This document shows positions 54,257-62,206 of a DNA stretch of 64,000 bases, one piece after another. Each line of letters begins with the position of its first letter. Positions within the stretch are counted from its first letter, which is position 1. Below the pieces are notes generated by a model, which worked only from the letters and a program-made list of their open reading frames with translations, was not told the origin of the DNA and searched no databases. Position numbers and translations under genes: made by a program. Source of the stretch: Allobosea thiooxidans (GTDB lineage: Bacteria > Pseudomonadota > Alphaproteobacteria > Rhizobiales > Beijerinckiaceae); NCBI RefSeq assembly GCF_900168195.1, contig NZ_FUYX01000001.1, positions 372,001-436,000 on the forward strand, read 5' to 3'.

Positions 54257-54292
54257 GTTTATATATAAACTGTCGTGCAGGAGCGAAAGCAA
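54257..54292 (-). promoter_or_regulatory. fadD promoter with overlapping palindromic operator
   Basis: On the minus strand TTGCTT is followed 17 bp later by TTTATA. The perfect 14-bp palindrome GTTTATATATAAAC (54257-54270) covers the -10 and start site. A repressor here would shut fadD off directly. A TetR-type fatty-acid regulator is an obvious candidate, but none is encoded nearby. The rest of the 203-bp gap holds nothing recognisable. Confidence 0.6.
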
Positions 54293-54346
54293 GCGAAACC
54301 GGAAGCCAGGTGGCTTCCGGTCCGGTGCGGCTGGCAGGGCGGGGCG

Positions 54347-56431
54347 TCAGCGTCCCTGGGCCAGCGCGAGCGCCTGCGCCGAGACCACGGTCTCGGCCTG
54401 CTTGCCGGCGAGCTCGGCCAGATGGTCGAAGCGGGCGCTGAAGGAGCCGACGCCCGATGTCGCCGAGCGCAGCTCCACGATCAGCCCCGGCATCTCCGAT
54501 TCCGGCACCAGCGCCTTGATCTGGTCCCAGCCGCGCCAGCCCGGCCGGGTATCGTAGCCGAGGATCTGGCCGCGCCGGGCGGAGACCAGGGCCGATGCGC
54601 GCGACATCGCCTCGGACGGGATCACCACGTCGACGGACAGGATCGGCTCGAGCAGCACCGGCTTCGCCTGCGGCATCGCCTCGCCCATCGCCAGCCGCGC
54701 CGCCTGGCGGAAGGCCATGTCCGAGGAATCGACGGTGTGATAGGAGCCGTCGGTCAAGGTGACCTCGATGTCGACGACCGGGAAGCCGAGCGGCCCCTTC
54801 TCGCAAAAGTCGCGCATGCCCGCCTCGACCGAGCCGATATACTGACGCGGCACCACGCCGCCGCTGATCCGGTCGACGAAGCGGATCCCCTCCCCGCGCG
54901 GCAGCGGCGCGACCTCGATGACCACGTCGCCATACTGGCCATGCCCGCCGCTCTGCTTGCGGTGCCGCCCGCGCGCGCCCGCATGGCCGCGAATGCTCTC
55001 CCGGTAGCCGATCTGCGGCGCCCGGCTCGTCACCGTGACGCCGTAACGCCCGGCGAGCTTCTCCAGCGCGACCCGCAGATGCATCTCGCCCTGGCCGGAC
55101 AGGCGGGTTTCGCCGAGTTCCGGAATCTGCGTCATGGCAAGCGCGGTATCTTCCTCCGTCAGCTTCTGCAGCGCCGCGGCGAGGCGCACATCGTCCTTGC
55201 GGTCCTTCACCATGATCGCCACGGCGTGGACGGCCTCGGGTGGCGCGATGGCGCTGACGACGCCGGCCCGGGCCTTGCCCAGCATGAAGGCCTCGCCGGT
55301 GCCGATGCCGTCGAGCTTGGCGAAGGCGGCGACCTCGCCCTCCTCCGCCGCCGGCTTGCGGCTCTGCTCGCCGCCCTTCAGCGCGAGGACGCCGGCGATC
55401 CGGGTCTCGACGCCTCCGGACGAGGTCACCGTGTCCCCTTCCGCCAGCCGGCCGCGCATCACGCGGGCCAGCGAGAGCTTGCCGCCCTGGCTGGAATGCC
55501 AGCTCTTCATCACCTGTGCCAGCGGCGGTCCCTCCGCGAGGATGCCCGTGCGCCCGCGCGTCTCGGCGAGGCCGGGCGCCTCGTGCCGGAGCGCCTTGAG
55601 CAGCCGGGTCACGCCGTTGCCGCGCTCGGCCGCCCCGATCAGGACCGGCACGACGTGGCGATGCTGCAATTCGCGGGCGAGGTCGTCGAAGATGCGGTCC
55701 CGCGGCGGCTCCATGTCGCCCAGAAGCTCCTCCATCAGCTCGTCGTCGTAATCGGCAAGCCGCTCGAGCATCGAGAATCGCGCCTCCTTCTCGCGGCCCG
55801 TCTCGTCGACCGCCAGCGGCACGATCTCGCTCGGCGCATGCTCGCGATAGATGAAGGCCCGTTCCAGGGCGAGGTCGATGAAGCCGACGGCGATGCCGTT
55901 CTTCCAGATCGGGATCTGGCGCAGCAGCAGCGGCGTGCGCGAGGCGCGCTGCAGGATGCCGAGCGTCTCGCGCACCCGGCGCGAGGCCGTGTCGATCTTG
56001 TTGAGGAAGAGGAAGCGCGGGATATCCGCCTCCTCGAGCTCGCGCAGCACGAGCTCCAGCGCCGGCGCCTTGCGGTCATCCGCCTCGCAGACCACGACGG
56101 CGGCGTCGACCACCGGCAGCACATGGCGCATCTCGTGCAGGAACTCGACCGAGCCGGGGCAGTCGATGAAATGGAAGGTATCGCCGAGGAACTCGACCGT
56201 CGCGACGCTCGGCTCCGTGCTCATCTGATGCGCGCGCGCTTCCGGCGCGGCATCGCCGACCGTGTTGCCGCCCTTCACCGAGCCTGTTCGCGTCAGGGCG
56301 CCGCACCGCATCAGGATGCTCTCGAGCAGGGTCGTCTTGCCGCTCTGGAAGGGACCGACGATGGCGATGCATCGCGGCCCCGCGCGTCTGGTACCGGCTG
56401 CGGAAACTCCATTCTGTGCCGCTGCGGGCAT
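54347..56431 (-). CDS. Elongation factor G-like paralogue (FusA2 class)
   Basis: A 694-residue translational-GTPase-like protein. G1 is GPFQSGKTTLLES, G3 is IDCPGSVEFLHE, G4 is LNKID, and domains II-V follow with GHGQYGDVVIEVAPLPRG (domain IV) and the final EF-G C-terminal domain. In true EF-G the G3 block is DTPGHVDF; here His is replaced by Ser, so GTP hydrolysis on the ribosome may be altered or absent. It belongs to the second EF-G class, which often has no confirmed translocase role. The ATG follows AAGGAGG at ideal spacing. It stands alone upstream of fadD. Confidence 0.9.
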   Translation of the reverse strand: MPAAAQNGVSAAGTRRAGPRCIAIVGPFQSGKTTLLESILMRCGALTRTGSVKGGNTVGDAAPEARAHQMSTEPSVATVEFLGDTFHFIDCPGSVEFLHEMRHVLPVVDAAVVVCEADDRKAPALELVLRELEEADIPRFLFLNKIDTASRRVRETLGILQRASRTPLLLRQIPIWKNGIAVGFIDLALERAFIYREHAPSEIVPLAVDETGREKEARFSMLERLADYDDELMEELLGDMEPPRDRIFDDLARELQHRHVVPVLIGAAERGNGVTRLLKALRHEAPGLAETRGRTGILAEGPPLAQVMKSWHSSQGGKLSLARVMRGRLAEGDTVTSSGGVETRIAGVLALKGGEQSRKPAAEEGEVAAFAKLDGIGTGEAFMLGKARAGVVSAIAPPEAVHAVAIMVKDRKDDVRLAAALQKLTEEDTALAMTQIPELGETRLSGQGEMHLRVALEKLAGRYGVTVTSRAPQIGYRESIRGHAGARGRHRKQSGGHGQYGDVVIEVAPLPRGEGIRFVDRISGGVVPRQYIGSVEAGMRDFCEKGPLGFPVVDIEVTLTDGSYHTVDSSDMAFRQAARLAMGEAMPQAKPVLLEPILSVDVVIPSEAMSRASALVSARRGQILGYDTRPGWRGWDQIKALVPESEMPGLIVELRSATSGVGSFSARFDHLAELAGKQAETVVSAQALALAQGR

Positions 56432-56720
56432 GGCTTCCTCCTTCGGATCTGGCCGGGGCGGAGGAAAGGCGGGACGGCCTCCGCTCCGCACGGCAGTGGG
56501 CCGGCGGGAACGGCGAATGCGCACACGCCGGGAGGCGGCGGTCGCTCGGGCCCGACAGGGGTCGGGCGGCCGTCGAAGAGGCAGATGGGGAAGGTTCGCG
56601 CCGAACGACGGCCGACGCAAGCGATTTGTCCTCGCCTGTCACGACGCGCCGTCAACCTCCTCGAGCACGGAGACGCGACAGCGCCTGCAAGCCATACTTC
56701 GTCCTAGGGCGTGCTGCGTC

Positions 56721-57014
56721 CTAAGGCTGGCGTTTCGGGTTGCTCTGATCGATCGGCTGGCCGGAGGGCGCCGTGTCGCGGCCATAGGTCTGGTTCTGCT
56801 GGGTTTCCGTGCCGGGGCCGTGGCCCGTCTCCGGCCGGTTGGCGTTCGGCGCGTGTTGGGTAGCGCCCGAACCCGTCCCCTGCTGCGGCGCCATGCCCGT
56901 CGCGCCCGAGCCGCTGCCGGTGCCTTCCGTTGCGGTCGAGGGCGGCGAGGCCGGCTGCGCCTGCGCCAGCGAGGCGAAGGCTGCGACTGCGATACCCAGC
57001 GCAAATGCTCTCAT
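56721..57014 (-). CDS. Small exported low-complexity protein
   Basis: A 97-residue protein with a signal peptide (MRAFALGIAVAAFASLAQAQP, cleavage near residue 19) and a mature part rich in Gly, Ser, Thr, Gln, Pro and Asn (GTGSGSGATGMAPQQGTGSG). It has no cysteine and no recognisable domain. CGGAGG upstream of the ATG supports translation. It follows the SDR gene by about 150 bases on the same strand. The 289-bp gap downstream to the EF-G paralogue holds nothing I can identify. Confidence 0.7.
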   Translation of the reverse strand: MRAFALGIAVAAFASLAQAQPASPPSTATEGTGSGSGATGMAPQQGTGSGATQHAPNANRPETGHGPGTETQQNQTYGRDTAPSGQPIDQSNPKRQP

Positions 57015-57162
57015 GGAATGCCTCCGATGGACTTGCCTCACACGGAGGACCACCATCGGGGAACGTCTGCGCTTCGGCCGCAGTTCCGCTCCGGCAGGAT
57101 CGCAACGGCCTGCTCGGCCGACGGCCCGGCAGCCTGGGAAGTGACCGAGACGGGCCGCCCCT

Positions 57163-57951
57163 TCAGCGGTTGCGCCGTTCCCCGCGCAGCGTGGCGAGCC
57201 CGATGCCGACCGCGTCGAAGCCGCCATCGACGGCGAGAACCTGGCCGGTGATGTAGCTCGCACGGTCGGAGCAGAGGAAGAAGATCGACTCCGCCAGCTC
57301 CTCCTCCAGCCCGTAGCGGGCGAGCGGGATGGCGTCGCGGTAGTCGGCGCGGATCTCGGCGCTGTGCACCGCCTTGGCCATGGCGGTCTCGACCGGCCCC
57401 GGCGCGACCGCATTGACGCGGATGCCCAAGCCCGCGAGCTCGGCCGCCTGCTGCTTGGTCAGATGAGCCAGCCCGGCCTTCGAAGTGCCGTAGGCCACGC
57501 GCAGCGTCGAAGCGCGCAGCCCGGAGATCGAGGTGATGTTGACGATGGCGCCGCCGCCATTCTCGGCCATCAGCGGCGCGGCGAGCTGCGTCGCCAGGAA
57601 CGGGCCGGTGAGGTTGACGGCGAGCACGCGCTGCCACTCCTCATAGCTCGTCTCCAGCAGCGGCTTGAACACGGCCGTGCCGGCATTGTTGACGAGCGCG
57701 TCCAGCCGCCCGAAGCGCTTGGCGAGGCCGGCGAAGGCGGCTTCGAGCTGCGCCGGGTCGGCCACGTCGCAGGTCAGCACCAGCGTCCGCTCCGGCTGGG
57801 CGATCTCGCCCGCCGCCTTTTCCAGCCCCGCCCCGTCGATATCGAGCAGCCCGACCTGCCAGCCCTCGGCGAGGAAGCGCTTGGCCGTGGCGAGGCCGAT
57901 GCCGCGCGCGGCGCCGGTGACGAGAGCGGTCTTGGTGGCTTGATCGGTCAT
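57163..57951 (-). CDS. Short-chain dehydrogenase/reductase
   Basis: A 262-residue classical SDR. The coenzyme motif is ALVTGAARGIGLATAKRFLAEGW, then NNAG in LVNNAGTAVFKPL, the catalytic Ser region INITSISGLRAST, the Tyr-Lys pair in VAYGTSKAGLAHLT, and the C-terminal DRASYITGQVLAVDGGFDAV. Asp in the DIDGAGLEKAAG segment after beta-2 favours NAD over NADP. The substrate is unknown. It is the first gene of a minus-strand pair with the small exported protein and is divergent from rplS. Confidence 0.92.
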   Translation of the reverse strand: MTDQATKTALVTGAARGIGLATAKRFLAEGWQVGLLDIDGAGLEKAAGEIAQPERTLVLTCDVADPAQLEAAFAGLAKRFGRLDALVNNAGTAVFKPLLETSYEEWQRVLAVNLTGPFLATQLAAPLMAENGGGAIVNITSISGLRASTLRVAYGTSKAGLAHLTKQQAAELAGLGIRVNAVAPGPVETAMAKAVHSAEIRADYRDAIPLARYGLEEELAESIFFLCSDRASYITGQVLAVDGGFDAVGIGLATLRGERRNR

Positions 57952-58154
57952 GGTCTATCGTCCGGATGCGTCTCGGTTCAGGCCAAGGCTATGCATGCCG
58001 CCGCGCACGCCAACAAGCGGCTCCGCCCCGGCGCGCTTTGCCGGCATTGGCGCTCGACAAACGCGCTGCGCTCCTGTATGGCCGCGCTCTCAACTGAAAA
58101 CAGCGCGCCGTAACGCCCGCGTGCCAACACGCGAACACGGCCATGGAGAGACCC

Positions 58155-58550
58155 ATGAACATCATCGAACAGATCGACCAGGAGCAGGTTGCCAAGCTCA
58201 GCGAAGGCAAGGCCATCCCCGCTTTCCAGCCCGGCGACACCGTCCAGGTCAACGTCAAGGTCAAGGAAGGCGAGCGCACCCGCGTCCAGGCCTATGAGGG
58301 CGTCGTGATCGCCCGCAACGGCGGCGGCCTCAACCAGAGCTTCACCGTCCGCAAGATTTCCTATGGCGAAGGCGTCGAGCGCGTCTTCCCGCTGTTCTCG
58401 CCGAACCTCGACTCGATCAAGGTCGTCCGCAAGGGCAAGGTGCGCCGCGCCAAGCTGTATTACCTGCGCGATCGCCGCGGCAAGTCGGCCCGCATCGCCG
58501 AGCGCGTCGAGGCCAGGCCGGCCAAGGGTGGCAAGGCCGCCGGCAAGTAA
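58155..58550 (+). CDS. rplS: 50S ribosomal protein L19
   Basis: A 131-residue L19 located at the 30S-50S interface. The core [60 protein letters not shown] ... [18 protein letters not shown] is intact, with a short basic tail. The ATG follows GGAGAGACCC. In many relatives rplS follows trmD directly; here it lies some 18 kb away and is transcribed alone, with a good terminator after it. Confidence 0.98.
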   Translation: MNIIEQIDQEQVAKLSEGKAIPAFQPGDTVQVNVKVKEGERTRVQAYEGVVIARNGGGLNQSFTVRKISYGEGVERVFPLFSPNLDSIKVVRKGKVRRAKLYYLRDRRGKSARIAERVEARPAKGGKAAGK

Positions 58551-58577
58551 GCCGCAGCCTCAGCGCAAAGAGATTGG

Positions 58578-58606
58578 AACGCGGTCCCCCGGGGCCGCGT
58601 TTTTTG
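58578..58606 (+). terminator. Rho-independent terminator of rplS
   Basis: AACGCGG-TCCCC / GGGG-CCGCGTT stem followed by a run of six or seven T. It lies 28 bases after the rplS stop. Confidence 0.9.
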
Positions 58607-58686
58607 TTATCCGCCACACGCGACGATCATTCCGACAACGCATAGCAAAATCAAACAAGCCGCCTTGTCATGCCCATAAAGCATCT

Positions 58687-58718
58687 ATAAGTAAGACAAT
58701 CATTAGCATACTACTTAT
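58687..58718. promoter_or_regulatory. Operator-like inverted repeat before the MarR-EmrB-EmrA operon
   Basis: ATAAGTA and TACTTAT, 18 bp apart, in an AT-rich stretch just before the marR ATG. A weak -10 (TATAAG) overlaps the left arm, with TTGTCA 15 bp upstream. Likely the autoregulatory MarR site, though the arm spacing is wide. Confidence 0.45.
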
Positions 58719-58727
58719 GTTGGTGCT

Positions 58728-59177
58728 ATGGACCTCACCCAACTCCAGGCCGCCTTCACTGCCGAGCTCGCCGCCGTCAACCGCAAGCTGCGGACGCTTG
58801 TCGACGAACGTGCCCGCGACATGGGGCTGACGCTCTCCCGCGCCCGCCTGCTGATGGAGCTCGCCAGGCAGGACGGTCCGATCCAGTCCGACCTCGCCGG
58901 CCTGCTCGATATCGAGCAGCCGACGCTGGTGCGGCTTCTCGACGGGCTGGAACGCAATGGCATGATCGAGCGCCGCGCCGTCGATGGCGACAGGCGCGCA
59001 CGCCGCGTCTTCCTCACCGAAACCGCCCGCGCCCAGGCCGAGGACATCCTCGGCTTCCTGACAGAGCTGCGCGCCGGCATCCTGCAGGGCATCGAGCAGG
59101 ACGAGCTGGAAGCCGCGCTCGACGTCCTGCGCCGCACCTCGCGCAACATCGCCGCCGGGCGGAGCGCCGCGCCATGA
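58728..59177 (+). CDS. MarR-family transcriptional regulator
   Basis: A 149-residue MarR regulator. The winged helix (LTLSRARLLMELARQDGPIQSDLAGLLDIEQPTLVRLLDGLERNGMIERRAVDGDRRARRVFLT) is complete, with the D-x-R wing motif. It is the first gene of an operon with an MFS and a HlyD-family gene, joined by an ATGA overlap, and presumably represses it until a toxic compound binds. The ATG position matches family length. Confidence 0.93.
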   Translation: MDLTQLQAAFTAELAAVNRKLRTLVDERARDMGLTLSRARLLMELARQDGPIQSDLAGLLDIEQPTLVRLLDGLERNGMIERRAVDGDRRARRVFLTETARAQAEDILGFLTELRAGILQGIEQDELEAALDVLRRTSRNIAAGRSAAP

Positions 59178-60805
59178 GCGCGCCGGAAGCCACGACCGCG
59201 CCTGCCGCAGCGCCGCTGCCCTTCGGGCTGACCATGCCGCCCGCCCGTGCACTCGCCTATATGCTCGCCTCGGTGACGTTGGCGATGACGCAGCAGATCG
59301 GCCAGAACATCGTCAACACCAACATCTACCAGATCCAGGGCGAGCTCGGCGCCACCGTCGCCGAGACCAACTGGCTGATCGCCGCCTATATGGCGCCGAA
59401 CGTTTCGCTCTCGATCGCGCTGATCAAGATCCGGATGCAGTACGGGCTGCGCAATTTCGCGGAGATCAGCCTCGCCGGCTTCGTCTTCGCGACGCTGCTC
59501 AACTTCTTCTTCGTCCACGACCTGCAATCCGCCGTGATGATCCGCTTCATGAGCGGCATGGCGGCGGCGCCGATGTCCTCGCTCGCCTTCTTCTACATGA
59601 TCGAGCCGTTGCCGCCGCAGAAGCGCCTCACCGTCGGCCTGTCCCTGGCGCTCACCAACACCACGCTCGGCATCCCGGTGACGCGGCTCCTCTCCCCCTG
59701 GCTGCTCGACATGGGCGGCTTCCGCAGCCTCACCCTGTTCGAGACGGGCCTGGCCATGCTCGCCTTCGGCTTCGTCTACGCCTTGCCGCTGACCACGCCG
59801 CCGCGCGTGAAGGTGATCGGCCCGCTCGACGCGGTCAGCTATCTGCTGATCGCCATCGGCTTCGGCTCGATCGCCGTCGTGCTCGCCCTCGGCCGGATCT
59901 ACTGGTGGTTCGAGGCGCCCTGGCTCGGCTGGCTCCTCGCCGGCGCCGTCCTCTGCCTGATGCTGGCCGCGATCATCGAGCTGCACCGCGACAGCCCGCT
60001 CATCGACATCCGCTGGCTGACTAGCCCGACGACGCTGCACTTCGCCGGAGTGCTGCTGCTGATGCGCATCGTCCTGGCGGAGCAGACGGTCGGCGCCTCC
60101 AACTTCTTCCAGGCGCTCGGCATCCAGAACGAGCAGACCGCGCCGCTCTACACCATCATCCTCTGCGCCATCATCGCGGGCGGCCTGACCTGCGCGGCCC
60201 TGCTGCGTCCCGGCCGCGAGAACTGGTTCTACGGTACGGCGCTGGCCTGCGTCGCGCTGGGCGCCTGGCTCGACAGCGGCGCCACCAGCCTGACCCGGCC
60301 GCACGACATCCGGCTCAGCCAGGCGCTCGTCGCCTACGGCTCGGGGCTGTTCCTGCCGGCGGCGATGGCGCAGGGCATGGGCGGCGCGATCGCGCGCGGC
60401 CCGGTCTACATCCTGAGCTTCATCACCGTCTTCCTGTTCACGCAGAGCATCGGCGGCCTGCTCGGCTCGGCCATCTTCGGCAGCTTCATCACCCTGCGCA
60501 CCAGCTTCCACTACCATGTGCTGGCCGACCATTTCGCCATGTCCGACCCGCTCGTCGCCCAGCGCATCAGCGAGCTCGGCGGCTCCTACGGCCACGTCCT
60601 GACCGACCTGGCGCTGACGCGGGCCGAGGGCGTGACCCTGCTCGCCCAGCAGGCGGTGCGGGAAGCCGGGGTGCTCGCCTACAACGACGCCTTCATGCTG
60701 ATCGCGCTGATCGCCGCCCTGGCCCTGGCCGGCCTCCTCCTCCATCTCGCCGTCCTGCGCCTCAGGGCGCGCTCCGCCACCGCCCCTGCCCCGGCAGCCG
60801 GCTGA
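59174..60805 (+). CDS. MFS multidrug efflux transporter (EmrB/DHA2-like)
   Basis: A 543-residue 14-helix major facilitator protein of the DHA2 (EmrB/FarB) type. The first helices read MLASVTLAMTQQIGQNIVNTNIYQIQGELGATVAETNWLIAAYMA, the region where EmrB has its conserved N-terminal helix 1 block. A further signature reads ISLAGFVFATLLNFFFVHDLQSAVMIRFMSGMAAAPMSSLAFFYMI. The sequence is divergent from classical EmrB in motif A. It is translationally coupled to marR. The partner HlyD protein follows by 13 bases. Confidence 0.9.
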   Translation: MSAPEATTAPAAAPLPFGLTMPPARALAYMLASVTLAMTQQIGQNIVNTNIYQIQGELGATVAETNWLIAAYMAPNVSLSIALIKIRMQYGLRNFAEISLAGFVFATLLNFFFVHDLQSAVMIRFMSGMAAAPMSSLAFFYMIEPLPPQKRLTVGLSLALTNTTLGIPVTRLLSPWLLDMGGFRSLTLFETGLAMLAFGFVYALPLTTPPRVKVIGPLDAVSYLLIAIGFGSIAVVLALGRIYWWFEAPWLGWLLAGAVLCLMLAAIIELHRDSPLIDIRWLTSPTTLHFAGVLLLMRIVLAEQTVGASNFFQALGIQNEQTAPLYTIILCAIIAGGLTCAALLRPGRENWFYGTALACVALGAWLDSGATSLTRPHDIRLSQALVAYGSGLFLPAAMAQGMGGAIARGPVYILSFITVFLFTQSIGGLLGSAIFGSFITLRTSFHYHVLADHFAMSDPLVAQRISELGGSYGHVLTDLALTRAEGVTLLAQQAVREAGVLAYNDAFMLIALIAALALAGLLLHLAVLRLRARSATAPAPAAG

Positions 60806-60818
60806 TCGACACACCGCC

Positions 60819-61865
60819 ATGACCCGCCTCTTCCGCTCCTTCTCGACCTATATCGCCCTTGCCATCGGCCTCGCCGGTCTCGTCGTGATCCTCTACGCCT
60901 GGCGGCTGCCGCCCTTCGCCAGCGCCATCGAGACGACCGAGAATGCCTATGTCCGCGGCCAGGTCACGGTCATCGCGCCGCAGCTCGCCGGCTATGTCGC
61001 CGAGGTGCCGGTGCAGGACTTCGCTGCCGTGAAGCAGGGAGACCTGCTGCTGCGCATCGATGGCCGCATCTATGCGCAGAAGCTCGAACAGGCCCGTGCC
61101 TCGCTCGCCGCCCAGCGCGCCGCGCTCGCCAATTCCGAGCAGGCCCGCGCCGCCGCCGAGGCGCGGCTGCGCGCCAGCCAGGCCAATGTCGCCAGCGCCG
61201 AGGCGGCGCTGCGCACCGCCGAGGCCAATTGGGGCCGCATCGAGCCGCTGCGCGAGCGCGGCGTCGTCAGCCAGACCAGCACCGACCAGAGCCAACAGGC
61301 GCTCGACCAGGCCCGCGCCTCGCTCACCGCGACACAAGCCGCCGTCGACGTCGCCCAGCAGGACGTGCAGACCGCGATCGTCAACCGCCAGTCTCTGGAA
61401 GCGGCGGTCGAAGGCGCCGAGGCCGCGGTCCATCTCGCCGAGATCGACCTGCAGAACACCCGCATCACCGCCCCGCAGGACGGGCGCCTCGGCGAGGTCT
61501 CGGCCCGGCTCGGCCAGTATGTCTCGGCCGGCACACAGTTGATGGCGCTCGTCCCCGCCCAGACCTGGGTGATCGCCAACTTCAAGGAAACGCAACTCGC
61601 CGGCATGCGCATCGGCCAGCCGGTGAGCTTCACGGTCGATGCGCTGCGCCACGCCCGGCTGACCGGCAGGATCGAGCGCTTCTCGCCGGCCGCCGGCTCC
61701 GAGTTCAGCATCATCCGGGCCGACAACGCCACCGGCAACTTCATCAAGATCGCCCAGCGCGTGCCGGTGCGCATCGCCATCGACCCGGGCCAGGCTCTGG
61801 CGGAGCGGCTGGCGCCCGGCATGTCGGTCGTCGTCAGCGTCGACACCTCTGCGTCGCCGCGATGA
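60819..61865 (+). CDS. HlyD/EmrA-family membrane fusion protein
   Basis: A 348-residue periplasmic adaptor anchored by one N-terminal helix (FSTYIALAIGLAGLVVILYAW, residues about 8-28). The biotinyl-lipoyl halves (YVRGQVTVIAPQLAGYVAEVPVQDFAAVKQGDLLLRID and NTRITAPQDGRLGEVSARLGQYVSAGTQLMALVP) flank a long coiled coil (about 92-200, Ala/Gln/Glu-rich). It would link the MFS pump to an outer-membrane channel, which is not encoded here. It ends the MarR operon. Confidence 0.93.
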   Translation: MTRLFRSFSTYIALAIGLAGLVVILYAWRLPPFASAIETTENAYVRGQVTVIAPQLAGYVAEVPVQDFAAVKQGDLLLRIDGRIYAQKLEQARASLAAQRAALANSEQARAAAEARLRASQANVASAEAALRTAEANWGRIEPLRERGVVSQTSTDQSQQALDQARASLTATQAAVDVAQQDVQTAIVNRQSLEAAVEGAEAAVHLAEIDLQNTRITAPQDGRLGEVSARLGQYVSAGTQLMALVPAQTWVIANFKETQLAGMRIGQPVSFTVDALRHARLTGRIERFSPAAGSEFSIIRADNATGNFIKIAQRVPVRIAIDPGQALAERLAPGMSVVVSVDTSASPR

Positions 61866-61885
61866 CGCGGCTGCGACGGCGTCGA

Positions 61886-61914
61886 TTGTCCGGCTTCATT
61901 GGAACTGCTACATA
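61886..61914 (+). promoter_or_regulatory. Predicted sigma-70 promoter in the emrA-leuC gap
   Basis: TTGTCC and TACATA separated by exactly 17 bp. The expected start, 7 bases after the -10, falls on the ATG of a 57-codon ORF. It could also serve leuC with a 286-base leader. Confidence 0.5.
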
Positions 61915-61920
61915 GTGGCC

Positions 61921-62094
61921 ATGTCGCCGTGTGAGCATCATTTGCAGCGCTTCAGCGCCGTGCAGGGAGAAGGCCATCTGCCGCCCCTGCCGACGACGCA
62001 GGATTTCGCCGCGCTGCATGACCATGCCCGCCTGCCGTGGCGCTTCTTCGGCCGCTTCACCTCTTCCATCGCCGCGGGCCTTACCGGCGCCTGA
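61921..62094 (+). CDS. Possible leaderless small protein (57 aa)
   Basis: A 57-codon ORF starting MSPCEHHLQRFSAVQGEGHL and ending with ...TSSIAAGLTGA. About four fifths of third positions are G or C, like the real genes here. There is no Shine-Dalgarno site; instead a well-spaced promoter places the transcript start at the ATG. The C-terminal third (LPWRFFGRFTSSIAAGL) is amphipathic and could touch a membrane. No family is recognised. The rest of the 341-bp gap to leuC, from 62095, shows only the leuC leader. Confidence 0.4.
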   Translation: MSPCEHHLQRFSAVQGEGHLPPLPTTQDFAALHDHARLPWRFFGRFTSSIAAGLTGA

Positions 62095-62206
62095 GACCGG
62101 CCGCTTCCGCGCGGCCGGCGACAGGCGCCCGATCCTTTGCGCCGGAGAACCGGCGCAGCGATGAACCGATTTTCCAGACCACCATTCCGCAGACCGAGAT
62201 CAAGCC

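Noticed and set aside
51657..56707. Two plus-strand reading frames of over 800 codons opposite fadD, the EF-G paralogue and the sulfite-oxidase-like gene
   Set aside because: Both are high-GC antisense shadows of well-supported minus-strand genes. Compositions are extreme in Arg, Ala, Asp and His and show no domains.
58715..60820. A 701-codon minus-strand frame opposite marR and the MFS gene
   Set aside because: It is an antisense shadow of a 14-helix transporter; Gln/Glu/Arg/Asp-rich, with no start signal and no homology I can recognise.
61921..62206. Leucine attenuator before leuC
   Set aside because: The small ORF has only scattered Leu codons and none in a run, and I saw no mutually exclusive hairpins before the leuC start.
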